Made by a program: the position numbers and the translations under genes. Below are positions 1 through 6,613 of a stretch of DNA of 7,141 bases, piece after piece. How positions within the stretch are numbered: the first letter of the stretch is position 1; the number at the start of each line of letters is the position of its first letter. The notes under the pieces were generated by a model that ran no database searches, was not told the origin of the DNA, and saw only the letters and a program-made list of their open reading frames with translations. Location: NCBI GenBank assembly GCA_019312685.1, contig JAFDCR010000166.1, forward strand, positions 1-7,141, read 5' to 3'. This DNA is from Deltaproteobacteria bacterium. Its GTDB lineage: Bacteria > Desulfobacterota > Desulfobulbia > Desulfobulbales > BM004.

Positions 1-192
1 AAGGTTATCAGGCAGGGCCTTGACAATATCCCGGACAGGGAGGAAGCTGAGTCACTTGTCCGGTCGCTGCGTTTTGAGCCTTTTGACGATGAAGAGAAAA
101 AGGACCGTGAGCGGCGTATATTAAATGTCTACGATATTGAGGTCTGCTGTGTTGGCGGGCCATGCGCCTTGCCGGGTGCCCCTGAGGGCTGA
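1..192 (+). CDS. C-terminal fragment of an unrecognised protein
   Basis: The first reading frame is open from the window edge to a TGA stop at 190-192, giving the last 63 residues of a protein whose start lies outside. The visible part is highly charged in the middle (an acidic and lysine/arginine run, FDDEEKKDRERR, at about residues 28-39). It ends in a short tail with three cysteines (a CC pair, then VGGPCALPG). I do not recognise the family and assign no function. The stop lies 55 bp before the DAHP synthase start with no obvious terminator between, so the two genes may be co-transcribed. That this frame is coding is inferred from its composition and the position of its stop. Frame 2 is also open, to about position 122, and is the less likely alternative. 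Confidence 0.6.
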   Translation, partial: KVIRQGLDNIPDREEAESLVRSLRFEPFDDEEKKDRERRILNVYDIEVCCVGGPCALPGAPEG

Positions 193-231
193 GAGACAGG
201 GCTGAAAAAAGAATAAATTGATTTAAGCAGT

Positions 232-237
232 AAGGAG
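232..237 (+). promoter_or_regulatory. Ribosome binding site of the DAHP synthase gene
   Basis: AAGGAG lies 10 nt before the ATG at 248. It is a strong Shine-Dalgarno match and fixes the start codon of the following gene. Confidence 0.75.
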
Positions 238-247
238 CAGCAGGATA

Positions 248-1594
248 ATGACAGAAAAAGCAAAAGATTGGCATAAGTCCAGTTGGTTAAATTTTCAAGC
301 GCTACAGCAGCCAAATTGGCCGGACTTGGACGAACACAGGGCTGTACTCCAGTCTATTTCACTGTTGCCGCCACTGGTTTTTGCCGGTGAGGTGAGAAGG
401 CTAAAGAAGAAACTGGCGAAAGCGGTTACCGGGGAAGCATTTCTTCTCCAGGGGGGCGATTGCGCTGAGGATTTCCAGCATTGCACAGCACCGAGTATCA
501 GGGAAACACTCAAAGTAATTCTGCAGATGGCCATTATCCTCACCTATGCCGGCGGCAAGCCGGTTATCAAGGTGGGGCGTATTGCCGGCCAGTATGCAAA
601 GCCCCGCTCTTCTGATACTGAAAATGTCGATGGTGTAGAGATCCCAAGCTATCGAGGCGATATGGTCAACAGTCCTGAACCGATTCTTGAGGCTCGGCGG
701 CCTGATCCCCAAAGACTGCTCAAGGGTTATTATCTTGCAGCTTCCACCATGAATATCATGCGGGCTTTCACCAGAGGCGGTTATGCCGCTCTTCACAGGG
801 TACATGCCTGGAACCAGGAGTTTGTGAAAACCACTCCGCTGGGCCAGTCCTACGAGCGTTTGGCAAAGCATATAGCCGATGCCATCAACTTCATGCAGAT
901 TGTAGGGGTTGATACCGATACACCACAGTTCAACCAGGCGGAATTCTTTACCTCGCATGAGGCTCTGCTGCTGGGCTATGAGGAGGCCTTGACCAGGCAG
1001 GATTCTACAACCGGTGACTGGTATGACTGCAGTGCCCACATGTTATGGATCGGAGATCGCACCCGGCAGCTTGATGGAGCCCATGTGGAATTTTTCCGGG
1101 GCGTATTGAATCCAATCGGCATGAAGGTCGGTCCCAAGCATGACATTGATGAAATAAAGAAAATTATCGCCCGCCTGAATCCTGATAATGAAGCAGGCAG
1201 AATGACCCTTATTACCCGTTTCGGAGCTGAAGAGATCGGTCGGTATCTGCCGGACCTTACCCGGGAGATCAAGAAAGAAGGTCTGCAGGTTGTCTGGAGC
1301 TGTGATCCCATGCACGGTAACACCTATACGGCGGAAACGGGACACAAGACAAGAAACTTTAATAATATTCTCCAGGAAATCAGGTCATTTTTTGAGATTC
1401 ACTGGGCCGAAGGAACGGTGCCCGGAGGTGTGCATTTTGAGTTGACCGGAGAAAATGTCACTGAATGTACCGGAGGCGGCCGTAATATAATGGATGAACA
1501 GCTGCAGTTGAATTATCAGACAAACTGCGATCCGCGACTCAATGCGGAACAAAGCCTGGAGCTGGCCTTTCAGATTGCGGAAATGATCCGCTAG
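248..1594 (+). CDS. aroG: Class II 3-deoxy-7-phosphoheptulonate (DAHP) synthase
   Basis: This cytosolic enzyme condenses phosphoenolpyruvate with erythrose 4-phosphate to DAHP, the entry step of the shikimate pathway to aromatic amino acids. The 448-residue length is close to Mycobacterium tuberculosis AroG (462). The motifs run in the order expected for the class II family (PF01474): LLQGGDCAEDF (67-76), KVGRIAGQYAKPR (108-120), YRGDMVN (135-141), LWIGDRTRQLDGAH (266-279), DPMHGNT (353-359) and HFELTGENVTEC (396-407). By alignment from memory to the M. tuberculosis enzyme, the metal ligands are Cys72, His356, Glu398 and Asp428, and the phosphoenolpyruvate contacts are Arg111, Arg271, Lys293 and Arg324. 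All are present, so it should be active. The segment around 188-226 corresponds to the helices that form aromatic-effector sites in AroG, so feedback inhibition is possible but inferred. The ATG follows a good AAGGAG. It is not the class I AroF/G/H type of E. coli, so the symbol follows mycobacterial usage. Confidence 0.97.
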   Translation: MTEKAKDWHKSSWLNFQALQQPNWPDLDEHRAVLQSISLLPPLVFAGEVRRLKKKLAKAVTGEAFLLQGGDCAEDFQHCTAPSIRETLKVILQMAIILTYAGGKPVIKVGRIAGQYAKPRSSDTENVDGVEIPSYRGDMVNSPEPILEARRPDPQRLLKGYYLAASTMNIMRAFTRGGYAALHRVHAWNQEFVKTTPLGQSYERLAKHIADAINFMQIVGVDTDTPQFNQAEFFTSHEALLLGYEEALTRQDSTTGDWYDCSAHMLWIGDRTRQLDGAHVEFFRGVLNPIGMKVGPKHDIDEIKKIIARLNPDNEAGRMTLITRFGAEEIGRYLPDLTREIKKEGLQVVWSCDPMHGNTYTAETGHKTRNFNNILQEIRSFFEIHWAEGTVPGGVHFELTGENVTECTGGGRNIMDEQLQLNYQTNCDPRLNAEQSLELAFQIAEMIR

Positions 1595-1598
1595 CTCT

Positions 1599-1712
1599 AA
1601 AAATCACGGGGTGAAATGCCTGCATCTCCTGCGTTATCAACTGTTCAGCATACTTGAGTATAGCTGAACAGTTTCTGCCTTGGGGCTAGAGGCACCCCAC
1701 TCCGTGAATTTT
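1599..1712. repeat. Long imperfect inverted repeat between convergent genes
   Basis: The outer arms are A4-TCACGGGGTG at about 1600-1613 and, in reverse complement, a related sequence at 1691-1712 (CACCCCACTCCGTGAATTTT). The core is a perfect 11-bp stem, AACTGTTCAGC (1639-1649) against GCTGAACAGTT (1663-1673). A further four pairs (ATAC/GTAT) close around a TTGA loop, with one bulged A. The element fills most of the space between the stop of the DAHP synthase gene and the end of purF, and could fold on either strand. No T-run follows the hairpin, so it is not a textbook terminator. Its size and two-arm structure suggest a dispersed palindromic intergenic element. Whether it is repeated elsewhere in the genome cannot be seen here. 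The remainder, 1713-1886, shows only weak short repeats and nothing I would annotate. Confidence 0.65.
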
Positions 1713-1886
1713 CCGGGTTAGACTATGATTCCGGTTTGGTTTGACAGCAATTCGTTGTCCACTGCGCTGTCCTGTTTCTCGTGTACGCAAGTATTTTTTT
1801 TGTTGCGCCTTGCCGGTTTCCGTTGTCAGACAAACGAATTCTTACCGGGATTCCAGTTGGACTGCAAACAAGAATGAGGATGTAGA

Positions 1887-3293
1887 TTATCTGCTGAGTG
1901 ACAGTTTGCTGAAGGTGGTATCGGGCGCTACCGGGTATTCTCCGTCAAAGCAGGCCTTGCAGAAAGAGTCTGAACTGACACCAGTGGCCTGGATCATTCC
2001 ATCAAGGCTCAAGTAGTAAAGGGTGTCAAGGTCAAGATATTCCCTGATTTCCTCGACAGATTTCTTGGCAGCGATGAGCTCTGTGCTGGAAGGAAAGTCA
2101 ATCCCATAATAGCAAGGAAAACGGGTCGGCGGACAGCTGATGAGCATATGTACTTCTTTGACCCCCACTGCACGAAGGGATTTGATTCTGCTTCGTCCGG
2201 TTGTACCCCTGATGACAGAATCTTCGATTACCACAACCCTCTTACCCTCCAGAAAGGAGCGAACGGGATTGAGTTTTACCCTGACGCTGAAGTCACGCAT
2301 GGATTGGGTCGGCTGGATAAAAGTGCGGCCCACATAGTGATTCCGGATAACACCCATCTCGAGAGGTATGCCTGATTCCTGAGAAAAGCCGATTGCAGCA
2401 TAGTTTCCTGAATCTGGAAAAGGCATAACCAGGTCGGCTTCAATCTGAGACTCTCTTGCCAGGATTTTTCCCATCTTTTTCCGGCTCTCATAAACGTTCA
2501 TGCCAAAAATATCGCTGTCGGGCCGGGCAAAATATACATGCTCGAAAATACAGAAACTGTGCTTCTGTTTCGGCCATGGAAACAGGGACTTCAGGCCGTT
2601 ATTGTCTATGATCAGCACTTCGCCGGGTTCGATATCCCTGAGGTACTGGGCCTCAACAAGATCAAGGGCGCAGGTTTCCGAGGCCACAATATAGGAGCCG
2701 TTGTTAAACTTACCAAGGCAGAGAGGCCTGAATCCCCCGGGATCCCTGATCGCTACCAGTTTGTCCTGGGTCATCAGGAGTATTGAGTAGGCCCCTTTGA
2801 CCTTGGAAAAGGTATCGGAAATAGCGGCTTCCAAACCTTTGGGAGAGTTGCGGACCAGCAAATGAACCACTACTTCAGTATCCATAGTAGTTTGGAAAAT
2901 CGATCCGGTTTCCTCCAACTCATCCCGAAGCTCCCTGGTATTAACCAGGTTGCCGTTATGGGCTACTGCAAGAGTGCCGCCTTTATGGTTTACAGTAAAA
3001 GGTTGGGCATTCAGGATGTGGGAAGCACCGGTGGTGGAATAGCGGACATGGCCGGTGGAAATGTGCCCTTTCAGACGATTGAGGATTTCTTCGGTAAAAA
3101 CTTCCGGGACCAGGCCCATGGCCTTATGTTCTGAGACCGTTTTGCCGTCAGAGGTGACAATGCCTGTGCTTTCCTGTCCACGGTGCTGCAGGGCATAGAG
3201 TCCGAAATATGTTAGTCTGGCAGCATCTGGATGGCCGAAGATACCACAGACTCCACATTCATCCTTGGGGCGATCTTTTAATATTCTTCCCAT
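1887..3293 (-). CDS. purF: Amidophosphoribosyltransferase (glutamine PRPP amidotransferase), Fe-S type
   Basis: It catalyses the first committed step of de novo purine synthesis, turning PRPP and glutamine into phosphoribosylamine. Starting at the ATG at 3293 the protein has 468 residues. It begins with a 12-residue propeptide (MGRILKDRPKDE) before the expected nucleophile Cys13 in CGVCGIFGH, matching the Bacillus subtilis type, which removes an 11-residue propeptide. The N-terminal Ntn glutaminase domain shows LQHRGQES, VRYSTTG (Arg84), HNGN (Asn113-Gly114) and TMDTE (Asp138). The phosphoribosyltransferase domain carries the PRPP loop VVIEDSVIRGTTG at about 354-366. Likely [4Fe-4S] ligands are Cys248, Cys394 (FPCYYGID) and the pair Cys445/Cys448 (CKAC), as in the oxygen-sensitive B. 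subtilis enzyme. The frame stays open upstream to a TTG at 3356, but that codon lies above the predicted transcription start and would give an overlong propeptide. No clear Shine-Dalgarno precedes either start. Confidence 0.97.
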   Translation of the reverse strand: MGRILKDRPKDECGVCGIFGHPDAARLTYFGLYALQHRGQESTGIVTSDGKTVSEHKAMGLVPEVFTEEILNRLKGHISTGHVRYSTTGASHILNAQPFTVNHKGGTLAVAHNGNLVNTRELRDELEETGSIFQTTMDTEVVVHLLVRNSPKGLEAAISDTFSKVKGAYSILLMTQDKLVAIRDPGGFRPLCLGKFNNGSYIVASETCALDLVEAQYLRDIEPGEVLIIDNNGLKSLFPWPKQKHSFCIFEHVYFARPDSDIFGMNVYESRKKMGKILARESQIEADLVMPFPDSGNYAAIGFSQESGIPLEMGVIRNHYVGRTFIQPTQSMRDFSVRVKLNPVRSFLEGKRVVVIEDSVIRGTTGRSRIKSLRAVGVKEVHMLISCPPTRFPCYYGIDFPSSTELIAAKKSVEEIREYLDLDTLYYLSLDGMIQATGVSSDSFCKACFDGEYPVAPDTTFSKLSLSR

Positions 3294-3319
3294 TTTTGCT
3301 ATAATGGCTGGTAACCGGT

Positions 3320-3337
3320 TCAACTTTGAAAAGTTGA
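3320..3337. promoter_or_regulatory. Palindrome at the purF transcription start, possible operator
   Basis: TCAACTTT-GA-AAAGTTGA is an 18-bp palindrome with perfect 8-bp arms. It begins one base past the predicted purF -10 box and would cover the transcription start. That is the classic place for a repressor site. It does not resemble the E. coli PurR box or the B. subtilis PurBox as I know them, so any regulator is unknown. A role as an operator is inference. Confidence 0.45.
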
Positions 3338-3338
3338 C

Positions 3339-3366
3339 ACTATACCTATTTTTCAAGAATGTTCAA
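3339..3366 (-). promoter_or_regulatory. Predicted sigma70-type promoter of purF
   Basis: Read on the minus strand, TTGAAC (3361-3366) is followed after 16 bp by TATAGT (3339-3344); these match four and five of the six bases of the -35 and -10 consensus. Transcription would start near 3332, about 38 nt before the ATG at 3293 and downstream of the alternative TTG at 3356. The prediction therefore supports the shorter protein. No experimental support is available. Confidence 0.5.
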
Positions 3367-3371
3367 TCTCT

Positions 3372-3499
3372 CAATTTAGTACAATCGTAAAAAATCCCAC
3401 AGACATCAACGGGGCCCCAAAAATCAGGACATCACGGGTGCAATACCTGTCCGCATCGAGTTTCAGCGATGCCGACAATTTAATACAATCTTAAAAAAA
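3372..3499. repeat. Direct repeat pair enclosing small hairpins upstream of purF
   Basis: CAATTTAGTACAATCGTAAA (continuing as an A-run to 3395) recurs 104 bp later as CAATTTAATACAATCTTAAA at 3476-3499, with only two differences in the first 23 bases. Between them lie a hairpin with 6-bp arms (GCATCG 3453-3458, CGATGC 3467-3472) and a second possible stem, GGACA (3427-3431) with TGTCC (3448-3452). The element sits just upstream of the predicted purF promoter, in the 286-bp gap between the MetFV gene and purF. It could be a duplicated regulator site, or a small insertion with a degraded duplication at its ends. The rest of this gap (3500-3579) shows no GC-rich hairpin with a T-tract, so I see no clear terminator for the MetFV gene. 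Confidence 0.55.
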
Positions 3500-3579
3500 A
3501 CCGTGAAAATAATAGAAAGGCAATGATATCTATATGTTATGGGGGAAATGCTGCTGAGGGTTACTGTCAACGTTAATGC

Positions 3580-5154
3580 TTATGGTAATTTGTTTTTTGG
3601 TGCGGGAGTGGGTTTGACTTTCTGATAGGCGCAGTTATCGGAACCACGGTAGAAATTGACCCATGAAGATGTGTTATTAAGGGACCAGTTTCTGGGGGGG
3701 ATAAAGCCAAATTTGAAATTTTCTTCAATACCATAGGGTTTGAGTCTGTCATATGCCAAAACATACATACAGCGTTTTCTACCCGGATACACCTCGCACC
3801 AGCCGTTATGGCTGCCGCCGCACGGGCCGTTCAAAAGATATTTCGCACAGCGGGATTGGGGGCAGAGAAAAGCCAATTTTGCCAATGTGCAATCCCCACA
3901 GTTCAGACAGCCGAAAAGAGTCGCCTTATTAATATACTCAAAGGTTGAAAGTGGTCCCCGCAATTTCGTTTCATCCAGTCTGAGGCATACGTTTTTACAG
4001 AAGTCATAAAACCGCCCTTGAGGCTCAAAAGCTACTTTGTGTACCCAGTGCGAAAAGGAGTAGGCTGAAATCCACGGGGCTTTTTTTCGCTTTCTGAAAG
4101 TTTGCCGGGGGGTGTTGAGGCCTGTTTCATGGTCCTTTTCGTAGTAATGAAACGCCTTTGGCAGGTTGAATGAAAGATCAGGAATAAGGTTCTTCCAGTC
4201 AGAAGTCATCTGGTCGGCCTGGGAGAGGACAAAATCGACATCTTCAAAGGTAAGAGCAGGTCCTCCTAAATGGGCCCCGTCATAGCCAAACCCTTTTAAA
4301 ACAGCGAGGAGTTTGGCTGCCCGGACAAGTCGGGCCTTTTTTCCTTTGTCGGCAGCCCGTGCTTCCCACTGGATCTGGTCATAGAGGGAGTCGGGGATCA
4401 GGCACCCCGGCAGCTTGCCTTCATGCATGAGATCAACAACCTTGAGGCTTGGAATAAAAACATTGCCCAAGAGCGGAATAGTGAGCCTGTTTTCTTTCAT
4501 ATACTGCAGAAGTTCATGAAATTTCCGGGCATCATATCCAAGCTGGGTTATGACAAAATCCGCCCCGGCAGCTACTTTGCGGTTCAGCTTGTAGTACTGC
4601 ATAACCAGTTCCGACTCCAGCAGCTTGAACGGCGTGACAACAACACCCTTGAAAAAAGGAATGCTCATCTCCTTGTCGCTGTTTTCGTCATTGTCCAGAA
4701 AGGCTTCTCCTTTTTTATTCATTAGGGAGAGCATATCCAGCACTTGGACCGTATCCAGGTCGAATACGGGTTTAGGGTAACCGTGGTAGCCTTCTTTGGG
4801 GTAATCTCCGGCAATAACAAGTAAATTGTGCAAATTATGTCTGTCCCAACCAAACAGCAGGGATTCCATCTGGTTCCTGTTTTTGTCTTTGCAGGAAAGA
4901 TGGATGATCACCTCGGACCCCATGGCCAGGATCTCCGTACCGAGGGTTTCCGGTGAGAGAGCGGGTTGGCCGCCGGCATTTTCAGTAATGCTGAGAGCCT
5001 GAATGCGTCCATCAGCTGCAATATTTTTTGCCAGGTTGACGATCCGGTTGGTTTCCTGTGTTCTGCCACCCCTTCCTGGAACAAGCTCGAAAGTTAGGGT
5101 GAATTCATCCGGGTTTTTCAGTGAACGACGCAGTTTTGTATTATGGTCTGCCAT
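3580..5154 (-). CDS. metF: Methylenetetrahydrofolate reductase fused to a MetV-type cysteine-rich C-terminal domain
   Basis: The protein (524 residues) joins two parts. Residues about 15-315 are an MTHFR TIM barrel, which converts methylene-THF to methyl-THF using FAD. It shows TFELVPG with Glu23, VIAGDYP with Asp117, and FVITQLGYD with Gln204. These match E. coli MetF Glu28, Asp120 and Gln183. Residues about 360-505 match the MTHFR C-terminal family (PF12225), which in acetogens is the separate protein MetV. Cysteines lie at 386, 390, 416, 419, 422, 431, 436, 445, 453 and 462, including CLNCGDC, CPQSRC and NGPCGG, followed by PPRNWSLNNTSSWVNF. By family knowledge this part should bind metal (zinc or iron-sulfur) and support the reductase. 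The likely role is the methyl branch of the Wood-Ljungdahl pathway or methionine/methyl-THF supply. No hdr, mvh or rnfC-like partner is visible here. The ATG is preceded only by a weak AGGGA about 10 nt upstream. The alternative is a plain biosynthetic MetF, but the cysteine domain argues against that. Confidence 0.92.
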   Translation of the reverse strand: MADHNTKLRRSLKNPDEFTLTFELVPGRGGRTQETNRIVNLAKNIAADGRIQALSITENAGGQPALSPETLGTEILAMGSEVIIHLSCKDKNRNQMESLLFGWDRHNLHNLLVIAGDYPKEGYHGYPKPVFDLDTVQVLDMLSLMNKKGEAFLDNDENSDKEMSIPFFKGVVVTPFKLLESELVMQYYKLNRKVAAGADFVITQLGYDARKFHELLQYMKENRLTIPLLGNVFIPSLKVVDLMHEGKLPGCLIPDSLYDQIQWEARAADKGKKARLVRAAKLLAVLKGFGYDGAHLGGPALTFEDVDFVLSQADQMTSDWKNLIPDLSFNLPKAFHYYEKDHETGLNTPRQTFRKRKKAPWISAYSFSHWVHKVAFEPQGRFYDFCKNVCLRLDETKLRGPLSTFEYINKATLFGCLNCGDCTLAKLAFLCPQSRCAKYLLNGPCGGSHNGWCEVYPGRKRCMYVLAYDRLKPYGIEENFKFGFIPPRNWSLNNTSSWVNFYRGSDNCAYQKVKPTPAPKNKLP

Positions 5155-5330
5155 AAAATGATGTTCCCTGCGGTCAGCCAGTATTTGAACTTGAACTTGA
5201 AGCCTGATTCAGGTATTCAGTTTCTACTTGCTTAAACCTTCATATCTAGTTTTTTGCTAAGTATTTATACGTATATTAATAAGTTTTCTGTAAAGATGAA
5301 ACATATACTCATCAAGAAAAATTAATTATT
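5155..5330. promoter_or_regulatory. AT-rich divergent promoter region
   Basis: This 176-bp gap separates the divergent MetFV (-) and protease (+) genes, so promoters for both should lie here. The part from about 5220 to 5330 is strongly AT-rich. On the minus strand, TTTACA (5289-5294) and TATAAA (5264-5269) form a candidate promoter with a long 19-bp spacer. On the plus strand, TTGCTA (5254-5259) with TAATAA (5277-5282) at 17 bp is a weak candidate. A 10-bp palindrome, TATACGTATA (5266-5275), sits between and could bind a regulator. Individual boxes are uncertain; the region as a whole is the safer call. Confidence 0.5.
5185..5213. repeat. Short tandem hexamer and palindrome in the MetFV leader
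   Basis: TTGAAC occurs twice in tandem, followed by TTGAAG (5185-5202). It is immediately followed by the palindrome CCTGATTCAGG (5203-5213). Both lie 30-60 bp upstream of the MetFV start codon, within its likely leader or promoter. They could be chance or a protein-binding site; nothing further can be said from the sequence. Confidence 0.4.
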
Positions 5331-6593
5331 TTGGAACAGTTACTGATTGCAATACTATTTTTGTACCTGGCTGTTGAGACAATGGAACAGTTTCTGGCCA
5401 TTATCAACCTTAAACATCTGAAGAAACATGGGGCGGAGGTGCCCTCTGGATTTGAAAAGCATCTTGACAGTTCGACATTGACAAAAATAAGGAACTACAC
5501 AGTAGAACACGGCCGGGTTGATAGGATTGCAGCATTTGTTTCAATGGCAGTCACCATTCTGTTTCTTTTTGGCGGGCTGATGAACTGGCTCAATACGGTT
5601 ATTGCTGCCCAAGGATGGCCTTTGATCCCTGCAGGGGTCATTTTTTTCATGCTGCTTTTCTATGGCAACACCCTGATAAACATACCGTTTTCCCTTTATA
5701 ATACCTTTTCCCTTGAAAAACGTTTTGGGTTTACGAATCAGACTTTTTCCCTCTGGATGCAGGATCTTGCAAAATCACTTGTTCTCAATACCTTGCTGCT
5801 GGGCTTTCTGCTCTCCGTGCTTTTATGGCTGATCAGCACCCTCCCTGATTTATGGTGGTTGGCGGGTTGGGGCTTTGTCCTGCTGTTCAGTATCTTTCTG
5901 CTGTATATTTCACCATATGTGATTGAGCCTCTGTTTAACAAGTTTCAACCAATAAAAGATACAGCCCTGGAAGGACGTATAAAGGAGACCATGGCCAAGA
6001 CAGGTATGAATATAAACAGGGTTTATTCCATGGATGCCTCTAAAAGAAGCAGTCACAGCAATGCCTATTTTACCGGTATTGGTCACGTGAAGAGAATAGT
6101 CCTTTTTGATACCCTGCTGACCAATCATACGGATGATGAAATAATTGCCATCCTGGCACACGAGGCCGGGCACTGGAAAAAGAAACATATTTTAAAAATG
6201 CTCGTTTTCAGTCAGCTTATAGGACTTATCGGTTTTTATCTGGCATACAGGCTGACAGGGGGAGATTTCCTTGCCGAACTTTTCAGACTGGAAATTCCAA
6301 CCATGCATGCAAAGTTGTTACTGGTTGTATTTATCGGCACACTTGCCATGTTCCCTCTCAAGCCTCTCATGACATATATTTCCCGCCGGCATGAGAGGGA
6401 GGCTGACGATTTTGCTTTGGACCTCACTGGAAATGCTGAACCGATGGCAGAAGCTCTGATTAAGCTTGGAAAGGATAATCTGGCCAATCTGCATCCGCAC
6501 CCACTGTATGCCGCTGTTTATTACAGCCATCCTCCCATGGCGCAGAGGGTAAAGCAAATTTTATCAGCAGCTCAAGATAAAGCCGAAAAATGA
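5331..6593 (+). CDS. M48 family membrane zinc metalloprotease, Ste24/CAAX protease type
   Basis: This is a 420-residue multi-pass membrane protease. An N-terminal region of about five hydrophobic helices (roughly 3-24, 66-90, 97-123, 148-170 and 174-197) corresponds to the Ste24 N-terminal domain (PF16491). The M48 catalytic domain carries the zinc motif HEAGHW (277-282: His277, Glu278, His281). The third ligand is probably Glu355 in HEREADDFA. NAYFTG (244-249) and SHPPMAQR (399-406) are also typical. Two more helices lie near 288-307 and 326-346. Yeast Ste24 cleaves prenylated CAAX proteins. Bacteria generally lack these, so the substrate here is unknown and a membrane-protein quality-control role like HtpX is an inference. 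The start is TTG at 5331, the only common start codon in frame after the stop at 5280. The next candidate, ATG at 5382, would cut into the first helix. The Shine-Dalgarno is poor. The gene probably forms an operon with the methyltransferase 20 bp downstream. Confidence 0.93.
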   Translation: MEQLLIAILFLYLAVETMEQFLAIINLKHLKKHGAEVPSGFEKHLDSSTLTKIRNYTVEHGRVDRIAAFVSMAVTILFLFGGLMNWLNTVIAAQGWPLIPAGVIFFMLLFYGNTLINIPFSLYNTFSLEKRFGFTNQTFSLWMQDLAKSLVLNTLLLGFLLSVLLWLISTLPDLWWLAGWGFVLLFSIFLLYISPYVIEPLFNKFQPIKDTALEGRIKETMAKTGMNINRVYSMDASKRSSHSNAYFTGIGHVKRIVLFDTLLTNHTDDEIIAILAHEAGHWKKKHILKMLVFSQLIGLIGFYLAYRLTGGDFLAELFRLEIPTMHAKLLLVVFIGTLAMFPLKPLMTYISRRHEREADDFALDLTGNAEPMAEALIKLGKDNLANLHPHPLYAAVYYSHPPMAQRVKQILSAAQDKAEK

Positions 6594-6613
6594 GGTAATA
6601 TTGATTTCAGATC

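Noticed and set aside
401..1039. A 212-codon open frame on the minus strand across the DAHP synthase gene
   Set aside because: It lies wholly antisense to a strongly supported gene, has no recognisable motif and is explained as a shadow of the coding frame.
1639..1673. Central hairpin as an intrinsic terminator
   Set aside because: The stem is good but neither strand has a run of T after it, so it does not meet the usual definition; it is kept as part of a repeat.
1786..1807. CGCAA/TTGCG stem enclosing a T8 run, as a terminator
   Set aside because: Only five pairs around a 12-nt loop, and the T-run is inside the loop and not after the stem.
1741..2016. A 91-codon plus-strand open frame overlapping the end of purF
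   Set aside because: It starts at a TTG without a ribosome binding site, and its second half is antisense to conserved purF sequence.
3294..3579. A purine or tetrahydrofolate riboswitch before purF
   Set aside because: I could not find the conserved core of the purine, PRPP or THF riboswitches, and the hairpins lie upstream of the predicted transcription start.
5296..5325. A nine-codon leader peptide (MKHILIKKN) before the protease gene
   Set aside because: No good ribosome binding site, no attenuator-like hairpins after it, and such short frames are expected by chance in AT-rich DNA.
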